Source of the DNA: Aliivibrio_A kagoshimensis | Lineage (GTDB): Bacteria; Pseudomonadota; Gammaproteobacteria; Enterobacterales; Vibrionaceae | Direction: 5' to 3' | Length of the DNA: 64,000 bases | Assembly: GCF_050337105.1 (NCBI RefSeq) | Contig: NZ_JAKJSQ010000014.1 | Location: 8,765 to 72,764, forward strand | Part shown: positions 1 to 7,673 of the stretch, piece after piece | Layout: each line of letters starts with the position of its first letter | Numbering within the stretch: position 1 is the first letter of the stretch | Program-made: the position numbers and the translations under genes | The notes under the pieces: generated by a model | The model's database searches: none | Told to the model about the DNA's origin: nothing | Seen by the model: only the letters and a program-made list of their open reading frames with translations

Positions 1-132
1 AATGTCGAACATCAGTTGACACTGCTGCCTGAAGTGAGTGAAGTGGAAGAGGCCTTATCTGCCATTAATCCAGATGATCTTAGCCCGAGACAGGCGTTGG
101 ACGAGCTTTATCGACTCAAACGATTACTGTAA
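1..132 (+). CDS. mutS: DNA mismatch repair protein MutS, C-terminal fragment
   Basis: Only the last 43 codons are present; the gene runs in from the left edge. The reading frame ends in TAA at 130-132 and the tail reads LSPRQALDELYRLKRLL, which resembles the conserved C-terminal tetramerisation helix region of gammaproteobacterial MutS. MutS recognises base mismatches and recruits MutL. It is convergent with rpoS, the usual arrangement in Vibrionaceae and many enterobacteria, which supports the call despite the short fragment. The ATPase domain lies outside the window. Confidence 0.9.
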   Translation, partial: NVEHQLTLLPEVSEVEEALSAINPDDLSPRQALDELYRLKRLL

Positions 133-136
133 ACAG

Positions 137-164
137 AAAAAAGGCGCTCATGAGCGCCTTTTTA
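137..164. terminator. Bidirectional rho-independent terminator between mutS and rpoS
   Basis: A perfect palindrome (AAGGCGCTCATGAGCGCCTT, 141-160) is flanked by an A run on the left and a T run on the right. It can therefore terminate both the plus-strand mutS transcript and the minus-strand rpoS transcript. Confidence 0.9.
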
Positions 165-182
165 GTGACTTAACCATTCAGG

Positions 183-1139
183 TTAGTCCATCATGTCAAA
201 CAGAGACTCAATACTTAACCCTTGATGGGTCAGTACATCACGAAGTCTACGTAACCCTTCAACTTGAATCTGACGTACACGCTCTCGCGTCAGGCCAATC
301 TCACGACCAACCTCTTCTAAGGTTGATGCTTCATAACCTAATAAACCAAAGCGTCTTGCTAACACTTCACGCTGTTTTGGGTTTAGCTCTTCAAGCCAGT
401 GAACGATCGATGATTTAATATCATCATTTTGAGTAGAGGTTTCAGGATCTGAGTGCTTATCATCAGGAATGATATCTAAAAGTGCTTTTTCTGAATCGCC
501 ACCCAAAGGATTATCAACTGAGCTTACTCGCTCATTTAGACGCAGCATGCGATTGACATCTGAAACCGATTTGTCCAATTTATTTGCAATATCTTCGGCA
601 GTCGGTTCATGATCGAGTTTTTGTGCTAATTCACGAGCAGTACGTAGATAAACGTTTAGCTCCTTTACCACATGAATGGGAAGACGTATGGTACGAGTCT
701 GATTCATGAGTGCACGTTCAATAGTTTGACGGATCCACCAAGTGGCATAGGTTGAGAAGCGAAAACCTCTTTCCGGGTCAAATTTTTCAACGGCTCGAAT
801 CAGGCCTAGATTTCCCTCTTCGACAAGATCAAGTAAGGCAAGACCACGGTTACTATATCGGCGAGAAATTTTAACGACCAATCGTAGATTACTCTCGATC
901 ATTCTTTTACGTGCGATTTCATCACCGCGCAGAGCTCGACGAGAATATAAGACCTCTTCTTGAGCGGTAAGCAGAGGTGAAAAACCAATCTCACCTAAGT
1001 AGAGCTGGGTAGCATCAAGTGCTTTTTGAGTTGCGGCAAACTCGGTGTTCTCTTTCTTTGCTGCAACTTTGGTTAAAGTGGGAGCTTCCTTGACTGAAGC
1101 ATTAAGTTGATCAACTTTTACTGCATTCTGTTTACTCAT
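183..1139 (-). CDS. rpoS: RNA polymerase sigma factor RpoS (sigma-38)
   Basis: General stress and stationary-phase sigma factor of 318 residues. Region 1.2 starts around residue 42 (DATQLYLGEIG). Region 2 covers roughly residues 80-150, including DLVEEGNLGLIRAVEKFD and the -10-recognition and melting stretch FSTYATWWIRQTIERAL. Region 4 with its helix-turn-helix (TLEEVGREIGLTRERVRQI) spans about 273-292. Length and motifs match the RpoS branch of the sigma-70 family rather than RpoD, which is much longer. The ATG at 1139 has a strong purine-rich ribosome binding site (GGGGAGGCG). The gene lies 54 nt downstream of nlpD, and in relatives the main rpoS promoter lies inside nlpD. Confidence 0.97.
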   Translation of the reverse strand: MSKQNAVKVDQLNASVKEAPTLTKVAAKKENTEFAATQKALDATQLYLGEIGFSPLLTAQEEVLYSRRALRGDEIARKRMIESNLRLVVKISRRYSNRGLALLDLVEEGNLGLIRAVEKFDPERGFRFSTYATWWIRQTIERALMNQTRTIRLPIHVVKELNVYLRTARELAQKLDHEPTAEDIANKLDKSVSDVNRMLRLNERVSSVDNPLGGDSEKALLDIIPDDKHSDPETSTQNDDIKSSIVHWLEELNPKQREVLARRFGLLGYEASTLEEVGREIGLTRERVRQIQVEGLRRLRDVLTHQGLSIESLFDMMD

Positions 1140-1193
1140 AAACGCCTCCCCTCGGCGAATTAGTAAGACATTACCACTTAGCTATGTCATCAC

Positions 1194-2111
1194 TTAGGGT
1201 AAATAACGCTGCGGATTTACCGACTTACCCTTATAACGAATTTCAAAATGTAATCGAACACTATCTGTACCAGAACTTCCCATCAGCGCGATCTTTTGTC
1301 CCGCTTTTATTGATTGTCCTTCCTTTACTAATAAGCGTTCGTTGTGTGCATATGCACTTAAAAAGTTTTCATTATGTTTTATAATTATTAGATTTCCATA
1401 GCCTTTTAGGGCATTTCCAGAGTAAACAACTACCCCTTTTGCAGTGGAGACAATCTGTTGGCCTCGTTGGCCGGCTATATCTATGCCTTTATTGCCTCTC
1501 TCCGCATTTGAAAATTTGGAAATCACTCGGCCTTTTGTTGGCCACAACCAGCTGTTTACTTTTGTTAACGTTGGTTGGTTATTTTTCTTAACATTTTGTT
1601 TACCTGAACCTTGAGAGTACTCCTCCGATTTTTTATTTTCAACCTTTTTACTTTGTGATTTTTTTGCCGGCTCAGTTTTAGGACTTGCACCACGTTGGGG
1701 ATTTGAATTTGAAGCACTTGATTTAGAAGGGGTTACTACGGGTGGAATTTTAGTTATCTTAGGATCACTCGCATCCGTATGTTTGCCATTTTTACCATAG
1801 GCAGGTGCTCTATATTTAGGTTGCCATAACTCCAGCTTTTGACCTGGGTGGATCAAGTATGGGCTTTTTAAACCATTAAAGGCGATGAGATCTTTTACAT
1901 CCTTATCAGTTACATAGGATATAAAATAGAGAGTATCCCCTTTTTCAACCACATAGTAACTCCCGCGGTAGCTGCCACGTTCTGCTGAGCCATAATTGGA
2001 GTTCACACTAGAAACAGGCGCAGGATAACGAGATGTACAGCCAACAAGAAAAATTAGAATCGCATATGCAATTAATCTAGTGACACAACGAAAGCGAGAG
2101 AACACCACCAC
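1194..2111 (-). CDS. nlpD: Murein hydrolase activator lipoprotein NlpD
   Basis: Lipoprotein of about 305 residues. A signal peptide ends in the lipobox LVGC, with Cys near residue 25. A LysM peptidoglycan-binding module follows at roughly 52-96 (YYVVEKGDTLYFISY), then a Lys/Ser/Pro-rich linker, then a C-terminal LytM/M23-type domain from about residue 200. The metallopeptidase site is degenerate: NKGIDIA replaces the usual H-x3-D, although AHN and LHFEI remain. This fits the NlpD family, which activates the amidase AmiC during daughter-cell separation rather than cutting murein itself. Translation starts at one of three consecutive GTG codons just after the pcm stop, without a clear ribosome binding site, which suggests coupling to pcm. 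Confidence 0.95.
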   Translation of the reverse strand: MVVFSRFRCVTRLIAYAILIFLVGCTSRYPAPVSSVNSNYGSAERGSYRGSYYVVEKGDTLYFISYVTDKDVKDLIAFNGLKSPYLIHPGQKLELWQPKYRAPAYGKNGKHTDASDPKITKIPPVVTPSKSSASNSNPQRGASPKTEPAKKSQSKKVENKKSEEYSQGSGKQNVKKNNQPTLTKVNSWLWPTKGRVISKFSNAERGNKGIDIAGQRGQQIVSTAKGVVVYSGNALKGYGNLIIIKHNENFLSAYAHNERLLVKEGQSIKAGQKIALMGSSGTDSVRLHFEIRYKGKSVNPQRYLP

Positions 2112-2114
2112 CAG

Positions 2115-2738
2115 TTAAGCTAACTCACCAGATACAAGCGGTACAAAGTTCACATCTTCAATATAGTGTGATTGGTACACATCGCCAGAGCGGGTAATCC
2201 TTGTCAGTTGCTGCACATCCTCTCCAACTGGGATAATAAGCGTTCCACCATCAGCAAGTTGTTCGAGTAGTGCTTGTGGCACAGAACTCGCTGCTGCGGT
2301 CACAATGATGGCATCAAAAGGCGCTCGACTTCTCCACCCTAACCAGCCATCACCATGTTTGGTCGAAAGGTTATAGATATCGAGTTTTTTCAGTCGACGT
2401 TTTGCATCCCATTGCAGCGATTTTATCCGCTCAACAGAGTAAACATGATCCACTAATGAGGCCAATACTGCGGTCTGATAGCCACAACCAGTCCCAATCT
2501 CTAACACTCGACTCTGTCTATTTAAATTAAGTAGCTCGGTCATCTTAGCAACGATGTAAGGCTGAGATATGGTTTGATTACAGCCTATCGGTAACGCATT
2601 ATTTCCATACGCTTGATGTGCCATCGCTTCCGAGACAAATAGGTGACGAGGAAGTTGATAGATTATCTCCAATATTGCCTCATTGGTGATGCCATTGGTG
2701 CGCAGAAGTTGAATCAACGCATCCGCTTGTTGTGCCAT
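2115..2738 (-). CDS. pcm: Protein-L-isoaspartate O-methyltransferase
   Basis: SAM-dependent repair enzyme of 207 residues that methylates isoaspartyl residues in aged proteins. The SAM-binding motif I (LEIGTGCGYQTAVLA) and the family signature around LPIGCNQTISQPYIVAKM are present. An upstream in-frame GTG at 2768 would add ten residues, but the ATG at 2738 is preferred. It overlaps the surE stop as TAATG, matches the usual family length and begins MAQQADAL. This overlap implies translational coupling in the surE-pcm-nlpD operon, a conserved stationary-phase survival cluster. Confidence 0.95.
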   Translation of the reverse strand: MAQQADALIQLLRTNGITNEAILEIIYQLPRHLFVSEAMAHQAYGNNALPIGCNQTISQPYIVAKMTELLNLNRQSRVLEIGTGCGYQTAVLASLVDHVYSVERIKSLQWDAKRRLKKLDIYNLSTKHGDGWLGWRSRAPFDAIIVTAAASSVPQALLEQLADGGTLIIPVGEDVQQLTRITRSGDVYQSHYIEDVNFVPLVSGELA

Positions 2739-3493
2739 TACCGTTCTGCCTCTGTTGATTGTAACCACTGCTCTACACAGAGTAACGATTCATGCGCAGT
2801 AAGATCAACCTGTAAAGGCGTTACTGAAATAAAATGATGATCAATAGCAAAAAAATCGGTCCCTTGACCCGCATCTTGTCGCTGACCAGGAGGACCTAAC
2901 CAGTAGACCTCATGCCCTCGTGGATCCAACTGCTTAATCATATCTTCAGCATGATGCCTAGATCCAAGCCGAGTGACCTGCCAACCAGCGATCGCCTCTT
3001 CAGCACAATCAGGAATGTTAACATTCAAAATACGATTGGTGGGTAGCACCTTCTCTTTCTGTTTATTTACTAATGTGGCCACAAATTCAGCGGCAACGTT
3101 AAAGTTCACATCACCGACCAATGAGACCGCAATTGAGGGAATCCCTAAAAAGTGTCCTTCCATTGCAGCGGCAACAGTGCCTGAATAGAGTACATCGTCA
3201 CCAAGATTGGCACCGTGATTAATCCCGGCGATCACCAAATCAGGGTGATCATCTTTCATCAACTCATTCAATGCGAAATGCACACAATCAGTTGGCGTCC
3301 CTTGCACAGAATAACGATTCTTCTCAATCTCTCTAACTCTTAATGGATTCTCTAATGTCAGTGAATTAGAGGCTCCAGAACGGTTACGATCCGGCGCAAC
3401 GATAACGATTTCAGCAATGTCAGAAAGTGCGTTAGCTAGGGTATTCATTCCTTCTGCAAATATGCCGTCATCATTGCTTATTAATATTTTCAT
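2738..3493 (-). CDS. surE: 5'/3'-nucleotidase SurE
   Basis: Metal-dependent nucleotidase/exopolyphosphatase of 251 residues associated with stationary-phase survival. The N-terminal MKILISNDDGIF carries the paired Asp residues (D8, D9) that bind the divalent metal. NRSGASNSLTLENPL and the glycine-rich AGINHGANLGDDVLYSGTV complete the active site. The start at 3493 is chosen over an ATG two codons upstream because AAGG lies six bases before it. It follows truD by a short gap and overlaps pcm by one base. Confidence 0.96.
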   Translation of the reverse strand: MKILISNDDGIFAEGMNTLANALSDIAEIVIVAPDRNRSGASNSLTLENPLRVREIEKNRYSVQGTPTDCVHFALNELMKDDHPDLVIAGINHGANLGDDVLYSGTVAAAMEGHFLGIPSIAVSLVGDVNFNVAAEFVATLVNKQKEKVLPTNRILNVNIPDCAEEAIAGWQVTRLGSRHHAEDMIKQLDPRGHEVYWLGPPGQRQDAGQGTDFFAIDHHFISVTPLQVDLTAHESLLCVEQWLQSTEAER

Positions 3494-3515
3494 GCTCATC
3501 CTTTAGTCTTTACGG

Positions 3516-4568
3516 CTATTGCTGGTAGTGAGGCTCGACGGCTATCTGTTCAATCAATTCACGGACAATAACCGTAGCAAAGCTTCCGGCTTCTAACTCA
3601 AAAGCTAAACTAAACTCGTTTTCACCAACCGTCCACTCAAATGCTGACGGCTTGAGCATGAGTGCACGTCGCTCATGCCTCATTCGATTTCCACGGATCA
3701 ACTTCATCAAGTCGGGCTCTTGTTCTGCTGTTGCTTTCTCAAGAGCCTCAACCTCAGCTTCCGTTCCAAAGTCATTATCTCCAGCCAGAGGTCCGGTGAT
3801 CTGATAGCGGCCTTGGCTGACATTGTCTTGCAACTCAGCGATATTGTCACTATTCGCCACGATCACTCGACCATTATCATCAAGCAACATGTCTCCCACT
3901 AACACACTCAATAATGAGGCTTGTTCAATTCGCTTTGAGAGTACTTGATTAAATATCCACGAACGTGCAGCAGAGAGGTAAAAACTGCGTTTGTTGTTAT
4001 CTCGCGTTCTCACATTTTCTTTTCCCCAACGGCGAGCTTCGGTAACATTATTTCCGTTATGACCAAAGCGCTGCTCACCAAAATAATTAGGAACCCCATG
4101 AGCGGCAACTAACGATAGGCGTTTTTCAACCTCTTCAATATTGGTCACTTCTGTGGCTCTTAATACAAATGCATTCCCTTTAAGATCGCCAGGGCGTAAT
4201 TTTTTATTGTGTCTCGTGGTGGCCAATACCTCAATACCAGGGTGTGAAGCCACAAATTCAGACAAATCAGGTTCCGTTTGTGTCGGTAAATAGACACTTA
4301 ACCATTGCTCTGTAACGGCGTGGCGATCCTTAAGCCCTGCCCAGCTCACATCACGAGATTTAACACCACACGCTTTAGCTAATTCATTCACTACATATTT
4401 AGTATTCTCACCCGTTTTACGGATCTTCACCATGAAGTGTTCACCTGACCCCGTAAACTCATAACCAAGAAGCTCTTTCACAATGAAATCTTGCGGTGAT
4501 ACTTTTATCTTTCCTTGGCTAAGAGGTTGCCCATTCAACCAACCAAACTCACTCATTACATCTGACAT
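3516..4568 (-). CDS. truD: tRNA pseudouridine(13) synthase TruD
   Basis: 350-residue pseudouridine synthase that modifies U13 of tRNA(Glu). The catalytic Asp is near residue 81 in the family signature WAGLKDRHAVTEQW. The downstream motifs NYFGEQRFGHNG and RNRMRHERRALML-like sequence (in GNRMRHERRALML) are typical of TruD. It sits between ispF and surE, the standard order ispD-ispF-truD-surE-pcm-nlpD-rpoS of gammaproteobacteria. The start MSDVMSEF fits known family N termini. Confidence 0.96.
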   Translation of the reverse strand: MSDVMSEFGWLNGQPLSQGKIKVSPQDFIVKELLGYEFTGSGEHFMVKIRKTGENTKYVVNELAKACGVKSRDVSWAGLKDRHAVTEQWLSVYLPTQTEPDLSEFVASHPGIEVLATTRHNKKLRPGDLKGNAFVLRATEVTNIEEVEKRLSLVAAHGVPNYFGEQRFGHNGNNVTEARRWGKENVRTRDNNKRSFYLSAARSWIFNQVLSKRIEQASLLSVLVGDMLLDDNGRVIVANSDNIAELQDNVSQGRYQITGPLAGDNDFGTEAEVEALEKATAEQEPDLMKLIRGNRMRHERRALMLKPSAFEWTVGENEFSLAFELEAGSFATVIVRELIEQIAVEPHYQQ

Positions 4569-4603
4569 GTTTAACCCTTTATTTACCTACGAGGATAGTG
4601 TAC

Positions 4604-5086
4604 TTACTCATGATTATGAGGAAAAATCAGAACAACTGATTCGCAAGCTATCCCCTCTTTACGACCAGTAAAACCGAGCTTTTCAGTGGTGGTCGCTTTG
4701 ACATTAACGTTTCGAATATCCGTTTGCAGATCGTCAGCTATCACTTGGCACATACTCTCAATATAGGGTGCCATTTTCGGCGCTTGCGCAATAATAGTGA
4801 CATCCACATTACCGAGCACAAAACCTCTCTCTCTGACCCTGCGATAGACATCTTTCAACAGCTCTCTGCTGTTAGCCCCTTTCCATTTATCATCAGTATC
4901 AGGGAAATGGCGACCAATATCGCCTTCAGCGATAGCGCCAAGTAGTGCATCACACACGGCATGTAGCGCAACATCACCATCGGAGTGTGCGATAAGGCCT
5001 TGCTCATAAGGAATAGCCACACCACCAATAATGATAGGACCTTGCCCGCCAAATTTATGCACATCAAAACCGTGTCCAATTCGCAT
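4604..5086 (-). CDS. ispF: 2-C-methyl-D-erythritol 2,4-cyclodiphosphate synthase IspF
   Basis: Enzyme of the non-mevalonate isoprenoid pathway, 160 residues, working as a trimer with zinc at the subunit interface. The N terminus MRIGHGFDVHKF supplies the metal ligands D8 and H10. LIAHSDGDVALHAVCDALLGA carries the third histidine and the substrate loop, and AAIAEGDIGRHFPDTD-like sequence (in IAEGDIGRHFPDTD) follows. It lies one base downstream of ispD, whose product acts two steps earlier, so the pair is almost certainly co-translated. Confidence 0.97.
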   Translation of the reverse strand: MRIGHGFDVHKFGGQGPIIIGGVAIPYEQGLIAHSDGDVALHAVCDALLGAIAEGDIGRHFPDTDDKWKGANSRELLKDVYRRVRERGFVLGNVDVTIIAQAPKMAPYIESMCQVIADDLQTDIRNVNVKATTTEKLGFTGRKEGIACESVVLIFPHNHE

Positions 5087-5087
5087 G

Positions 5088-5804
5088 TTAACGTTCCTTT
5101 ATATTACTACGATTTATGTAAAACTCTGCCAAAGCAAGATCTTCTGGTTGGGTGATCTTGATATTGTCGGCACGCCCTTGCACTAACAGGGGCATAACAT
5201 TATTGGCTTCAAAACAGGAAGCTTCATCCGTAATAACCTCTCCCCTGTCCCATGCAAGAGTAAGGTTGCTGATTAAACTGTCCAATGGGAACATTTGAGG
5301 GGTCAGCGCGTGCCAAAGGTTATCTCGATCCACCGTATGGTCAATAACACTTTGTTGCGAACCATTTCCGCGCTTCATGGTATCTCTAACGGGTGTTGCT
5401 AATATAGCACCGACTGGATGTGAGCGAGCAGCAGTAATAAGTTTATCAATATCATCATCCTGTAAGCAAGGTCTCGCTGCATCATGAACCATAACCCACT
5501 CATAACGGAGTGTTTGTTGCAGATATTTCAGAGCACAAAGCACAGAGTCTGCTCGTTCTTTACCACCATTCACCACACTAACGCGCGGATCTCTGCTGAG
5601 TGGTAGAGCGCTAAAATAGGGATCCGTTTGAGTAATGGCAATCACGACATGATCAATATCATTATGATTAAGCAGGCGAGTCACTGTATGCTCTAACACT
5701 GTTATACCATCAATTTTCATATACTGTTTGGGGATATCGCTTTTCATTCGGCTGCCAATACCAGCCGCGGGTACTATGGCACAAATTTTTTGTTTATCAG
5801 ACAT
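5088..5804 (-). CDS. ispD: 2-C-methyl-D-erythritol 4-phosphate cytidylyltransferase IspD
   Basis: Transfers CMP from CTP to methylerythritol phosphate in isoprenoid synthesis. The nucleotide-binding signature VPAAGIGSRMKSDIPKQYM lies near the N terminus. VMVHDAARPCL and ATPVRDTMKR are also characteristic. I place the start at the ATG at 5804 (MSDKQKIC) rather than a TTG two codons upstream, giving 238 residues. The gene follows ftsB by 12 bases and abuts ispF. Confidence 0.96.
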   Translation of the reverse strand: MSDKQKICAIVPAAGIGSRMKSDIPKQYMKIDGITVLEHTVTRLLNHNDIDHVVIAITQTDPYFSALPLSRDPRVSVVNGGKERADSVLCALKYLQQTLRYEWVMVHDAARPCLQDDDIDKLITAARSHPVGAILATPVRDTMKRGNGSQQSVIDHTVDRDNLWHALTPQMFPLDSLISNLTLAWDRGEVITDEASCFEANNVMPLLVQGRADNIKITQPEDLALAEFYINRSNIKER

Positions 5805-5816
5805 CTTCAACGTAAC

Positions 5817-6101
5817 TCAATCCGGTTTAGAATCACCAATGATTCGAAAAAAAGTCTCACCCTCTTTAATCATGCCTAACTCATGACGGGCCCGCTCTTC
5901 TATCGCTTCAGAACCTTTTCGTAGATCATCAATCTCTGCGTACATTTGGTCATTACGCTTCTTTAACGCATCATTTGCTTGTTTTTGAATCTCTACATCC
6001 TGCTTAGCTGATGAGTAATCTGCCATTCCGTTTTTTCCAGCCCAAAATGTGTATTGTAACCACCCAAGCAAGAAAACTAATAACAGTGCAAGTAGACGCA
6101 T
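5817..6101 (-). CDS. ftsB: Cell division protein FtsB
   Basis: Small bitopic divisome protein of 94 residues. A single N-terminal membrane segment (LLALLLVFLLGWLQYTFW) is followed by a periplasmic coiled coil (about residues 28-65) and a short acidic tail. FtsB forms the FtsQ-FtsL-FtsB complex that activates septal peptidoglycan synthesis. The ATG at 6101 is preferred over an upstream start because GGAG lies five bases before it and the resulting N terminus MRLLALLL matches the family. It is the first gene of the ftsB-ispD-ispF-truD-surE-pcm-nlpD run. Confidence 0.95.
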   Translation of the reverse strand: MRLLALLLVFLLGWLQYTFWAGKNGMADYSSAKQDVEIQKQANDALKKRNDQMYAEIDDLRKGSEAIEERARHELGMIKEGETFFRIIGDSKPD

Positions 6102-6202
6102 GTAAACTCCAAAGAAGCAGAATAACAAGAGGAATATCTCTAACCAACTATCATATCATACCCGTTTCAGCTTGTTATCTTAGCGACAGGAATTATCCCC
6201 AT

Positions 6203-6233
6203 AAAAAAAACCGCCTCATGAAGAGACGGTTTT
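6203..6233 (-). terminator. Rho-independent terminator downstream of eno
   Basis: Read on the minus strand, CCGTCTC pairs with GAGGCGG (one G-U wobble) around a short loop and is followed by eight T residues. It lies about 55 nt after the eno stop and separates eno from ftsB. Confidence 0.85.
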
Positions 6234-6287
6234 AGCAACATTGTTCAGTTCAACTAAGGTTGAAGCAAACTCACTTATTCATATGAA

Positions 6288-7589
6288 TTAAGCTTGACCT
6301 TTAACTTCTTTAAGGCCTTTATAAGGTGCTAGTTCACCTAGAGCTTCTTCGATACGGATTAGCTGGTTGTACTTAGCAACACGGTCAGAACGGCTCATAG
6401 AACCTGTTTTGATTTGGCCAGCAGCAGTACCTACCGCTAGATCAGCGATAGTTGCATCTTCAGTTTCACCAGAACGGTGAGAAATTACTGCTGTGTAGCC
6501 AGCATCTTTAGCCATCTTAATTGCCGCTAAAGTCTCTGTTAGTGAACCGATTTGGTTGAACTTGATAAGGATAGAGTTAGCAACGCCTTTCTCAATACCT
6601 TCCGCAAGAATCTTAGTGTTTGTAACGAACAGATCGTCACCAACGATTTGCAGTTTATCACCTAGAAGCTCAGTCTGGTGTTTGAAACCAGCCCAATCCG
6701 ACTCGTCAAGACCATCTTCGATAGAAACGATAGGGTACTGATTAGCAAGATCTTGTAGGTAGAAGTTAAACTCTTCAGAAGTGAAAACTTTGCCTTCGCC
6801 TTTCATGTTGTAGTTGCCAGCTTCTTTGTCGTAAAACTCAGATGCAGCACAGTCCATAGCAAGAGTAACGTCTTTGCCTAGCTCATAACCAGCAGCTTCT
6901 ACCGCTTCTTTGATTGCAGCGAGTGCAGCAGCGTTAGACTCAAGGTTAGGTGCAAAACCACCTTCATCACCAACTGCAGTGCTTAAGCCTTTCGCTTTAA
7001 GTACTTTTGCAAGGTTATGGAAAACTTCTGCGCCGATACGTAGACCTTCTTTAAGGGTTGATGCGCCAACAGGCTGGATCATGAACTCTTGAATATCAAC
7101 GTTATTATCAGCGTGCTCACCACCGTTGATGATGTTCATCATTGGTAGAGGCATAGAGTAAACACCTGGAGTGCCGTTAAGTTCAGCAATGTGTGCGTAA
7201 AGAGGCATGCTCTTTGCTGCAGCAGCTGCTTTTGCATTTGCTAGAGAAACAGCAAGGATTGCATTCGCACCAAATTTTGCTTTGTTATCTGTACCATCTA
7301 AATCGATCATGATTTGATCAAGTTCAGCTTGGTTTTTCGCATCTTTACCTAGTAGTGCTTCAGCAATTGGGCCATTTACAGCAGCAACCGCTTTAAGAAC
7401 ACCTTTACCTAGGAAACGTGCTTTGTCGCCATCACGCAGTTCAAGCGCTTCACGAGAACCCGTTGATGCACCAGAAGGCGCAGCAGCCATACCTACAAAG
7501 CCACTTTCTAGGTGTACTTCAGCTTCAACAGTTGGGTTACCACGTGAATCAATAATTTCACGACCTAGCACTTTAACGATTTTAGACAT
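6288..7589 (-). CDS. eno: Enolase
   Basis: Glycolytic enzyme of 433 residues converting 2-phosphoglycerate to phosphoenolpyruvate, and a component of the RNA degradosome in relatives. The N terminus MSKIVKVLGREIIDSRGNPT, the loop GASTGSREALELRDGD, the metal ligand region SIEDGLDESDW and the signature ILIKFNQIGSLTETL and SHRSGETEDATIADLAV are all present. The ATG at 7589 has GGAG upstream, so a start five codons earlier is rejected. It is separated from pyrG by a hairpin but keeps the conserved pyrG-eno order. Confidence 0.98.
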   Translation of the reverse strand: MSKIVKVLGREIIDSRGNPTVEAEVHLESGFVGMAAAPSGASTGSREALELRDGDKARFLGKGVLKAVAAVNGPIAEALLGKDAKNQAELDQIMIDLDGTDNKAKFGANAILAVSLANAKAAAAAKSMPLYAHIAELNGTPGVYSMPLPMMNIINGGEHADNNVDIQEFMIQPVGASTLKEGLRIGAEVFHNLAKVLKAKGLSTAVGDEGGFAPNLESNAAALAAIKEAVEAAGYELGKDVTLAMDCAASEFYDKEAGNYNMKGEGKVFTSEEFNFYLQDLANQYPIVSIEDGLDESDWAGFKHQTELLGDKLQIVGDDLFVTNTKILAEGIEKGVANSILIKFNQIGSLTETLAAIKMAKDAGYTAVISHRSGETEDATIADLAVGTAAGQIKTGSMSRSDRVAKYNQLIRIEEALGELAPYKGLKEVKGQA

Positions 7590-7630
7590 TATGTTTCTCT
7601 CCATAGTTTATAAATCAAAAATTAAAAGCT

Positions 7631-7667
7631 AAAAATAGCTGTAACGAACTAACGACTACAGCTATTT
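7631..7667 (-). terminator. Hairpin between pyrG and eno, probable terminator or attenuator
   Basis: On the minus strand an 11-bp perfect stem (AAATAGCTGTA with TACAGCTATTT) closes a 13-nt loop and runs into a short T tract. It lies just after the pyrG stop and about 40 nt before the eno start. The short T tract suggests partial rather than complete termination. Confidence 0.6.
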
Positions 7668-7673
7668 ATGAAT

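Noticed and set aside
38..418. Plus-strand open frame running from the mutS tail across the terminator into rpoS
   Set aside because: It crosses a strong terminator, is antisense to the conserved C-terminal end of rpoS, and its translation has no recognisable features.
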